The notes under the pieces: generated by a model | Told to the model about the DNA's origin: nothing | What the model saw: the letters and a program-made list of their open reading frames with translations, nothing else | The model's database searches: none | Made by a program: the position numbers and the translations under genes | Shown: positions 4,828-5,615 of the stretch, piece by piece | Layout of the letters: each line of letters starts with the position of its first letter | Numbering within the stretch: position 1 is the first letter of the stretch | DNA from: Oxalobacteraceae bacterium | Lineage (GTDB): Bacteria; Pseudomonadota; Gammaproteobacteria; Burkholderiales; Burkholderiaceae_D | Assembly: GCA_947446335.1 (NCBI GenBank) | Contig: CANFGA010000239.1 | Coordinates: forward strand, 1-5,615 | Direction of reading: 5' to 3' | DNA: 5,615 bases

Positions 4828-5615
4828 CGGCAGCCGCCCCGGAAGCCCAGGCCCACTGGAAGTTGTAGCCACCGAGCCAACCGGTCACATCGACCGACTC
4901 GCCGATGAAGTACAGGCCCGGCACCTTGGTTGACATCATCGTTTGCTGCGACAGCTCGCGCGTATCGACGCCGCCGCGCGTCACTTCAGCCTTGCGATAG
5001 CCCTCCGACCCATTGGGGACGATTTCCCATTGGTTGATCGCCTGCCCGAGTTTGCGCAACTGGGCGTCGGGCATGTCGGCCACGCGCGCATCGAGTGCAA
5101 AGCCATGGGCCAGCAGCATCCCTTCGGCCAGGCGCGCCGGCAACCATTGCGAGAGCACGTTGACCAATTGCTTCTTCAAGCTGCCCTTGCCCTCGATCAA
5201 GACCTGCGCCAGATCCATGTCCGGCAACAAATTGATGGTGATCGGGGTGCCTGGCAGCCAGAAACTGGAAATTTGCAAGATCGCCGGACCCGACAAGCCG
5301 CGATGGGTGAACAGCAAATCCTCGCGAAAGCGCGCACCGGTTGCGCCCTTCCCCTTCAGCGACCCGGTCGTCACATCGACCTCCAAAGCGATGCCGGCCA
5401 GCGGCACGAATGGCGCCCAGGCCGCGGCATCGAACGTGAGCGGCACCAGCGCCGGGCGCGGCTCCACCATCTTCAAGCCGAACTGTCTGGCGATGCGGTA
5501 AGCGAAATCGGTGGCACCGATCTTCGGGATCGACAAGCCGCCGCTGGCGATGACGACACTGGCTGCACTGACTTCACCGCCATCGGTCTGCAGCAGGAAG
5601 CCGCCATCATCGAGC
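4814..5615 (-). CDS. NAD(P)/FAD-dependent oxidoreductase, HI0933/YhiN family, N-terminus outside window
   Basis: The 266 visible residues are the C-terminal two-thirds of an HI0933-type flavoprotein (E. coli YhiN is a member). The frame stays open to the window edge, reading LDDGGFLLQTDGG then SVVIASGGLSIPKIGATDFA, so the true start lies beyond 5615. An apparent internal start at 5536 is only a Leu codon inside the conserved GGLSIPK motif. Family motifs are FTHRGLSGPAILQIS, AEVTRGGVDTREL, and a C-terminal FAD-contact segment GLYFIGESVDVTGWLGGYNF followed by WAWASG. The N-terminal Rossmann GxGxxG motif is not in view. It is probably a soluble cytoplasmic enzyme; some relatives are annotated as aminoacetone oxidases, but the substrate cannot be told from this sequence. 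It ends at TGA, overlapped by its own terminator, and is probably not co-transcribed with rpsU. Confidence 0.92.
   Translation of the reverse strand, partial: LDDGGFLLQTDGGEVSAASVVIASGGLSIPKIGATDFAYRIARQFGLKMVEPRPALVPLTFDAAAWAPFVPLAGIALEVDVTTGSLKGKGATGARFREDLLFTHRGLSGPAILQISSFWLPGTPITINLLPDMDLAQVLIEGKGSLKKQLVNVLSQWLPARLAEGMLLAHGFALDARVADMPDAQLRKLGQAINQWEIVPNGSEGYRKAEVTRGGVDTRELSQQTMMSTKVPGLYFIGESVDVTGWLGGYNFQWAWASGAAAGTAL

Overview
The window is a chromosomal housekeeping segment from a GC-rich proteobacterium, most likely a betaproteobacterium of the order Burkholderiales, possibly Oxalobacteraceae. That placement rests on remembered family resemblance: the DnaG N-terminus, the bS21 sequence, the long N-terminal extension of sigma-70, and a yqeY gene between rpsU and dnaG. 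No search was run. Every gene I can support lies on the minus strand, so transcription runs from high to low coordinates.

In transcription order the layout is as follows. The 3' part of an HI0933/YhiN-type FAD oxidoreductase gene (4814-5615, 5' end outside the window) ends in a probable intrinsic terminator. Then comes rpsU (bS21, 4467-4679), followed by a hairpin plus T-run, yqeY (3861-4310), dnaG (1970-3766, GTG start), a 410-base gap, and rpoD (from 1559 with a GTG start, running off the window at base 1 inside sigma region 2.1). This is the macromolecular synthesis operon: ribosomal protein S21 (translation), primase (replication) and the main sigma factor (transcription), with yqeY added relative to the E. 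coli rpsU-dnaG-rpoD order.

The non-coding parts suggest how the unequal product levels may be set. A terminator-like hairpin after rpsU could let S21 be made in excess over YqeY and DnaG. The dnaG start is GTG without a visible Shine-Dalgarno. rpoD appears to have its own strong promoter, an extended -10 TGCTATAAT just past the dnaG stop. Its predicted leader of about 325 nt holds a GC hairpin with a T-run, a 16-bp perfect palindrome, a repeated 15-base element, and a short ORF overlapping the rpoD start in another frame.

I see no mobile element, CRISPR array, rRNA or tRNA. The genes are ordinary; the part worth a second look is the rpoD leader (1560-1900). Nothing here amounts to a clearly new system.
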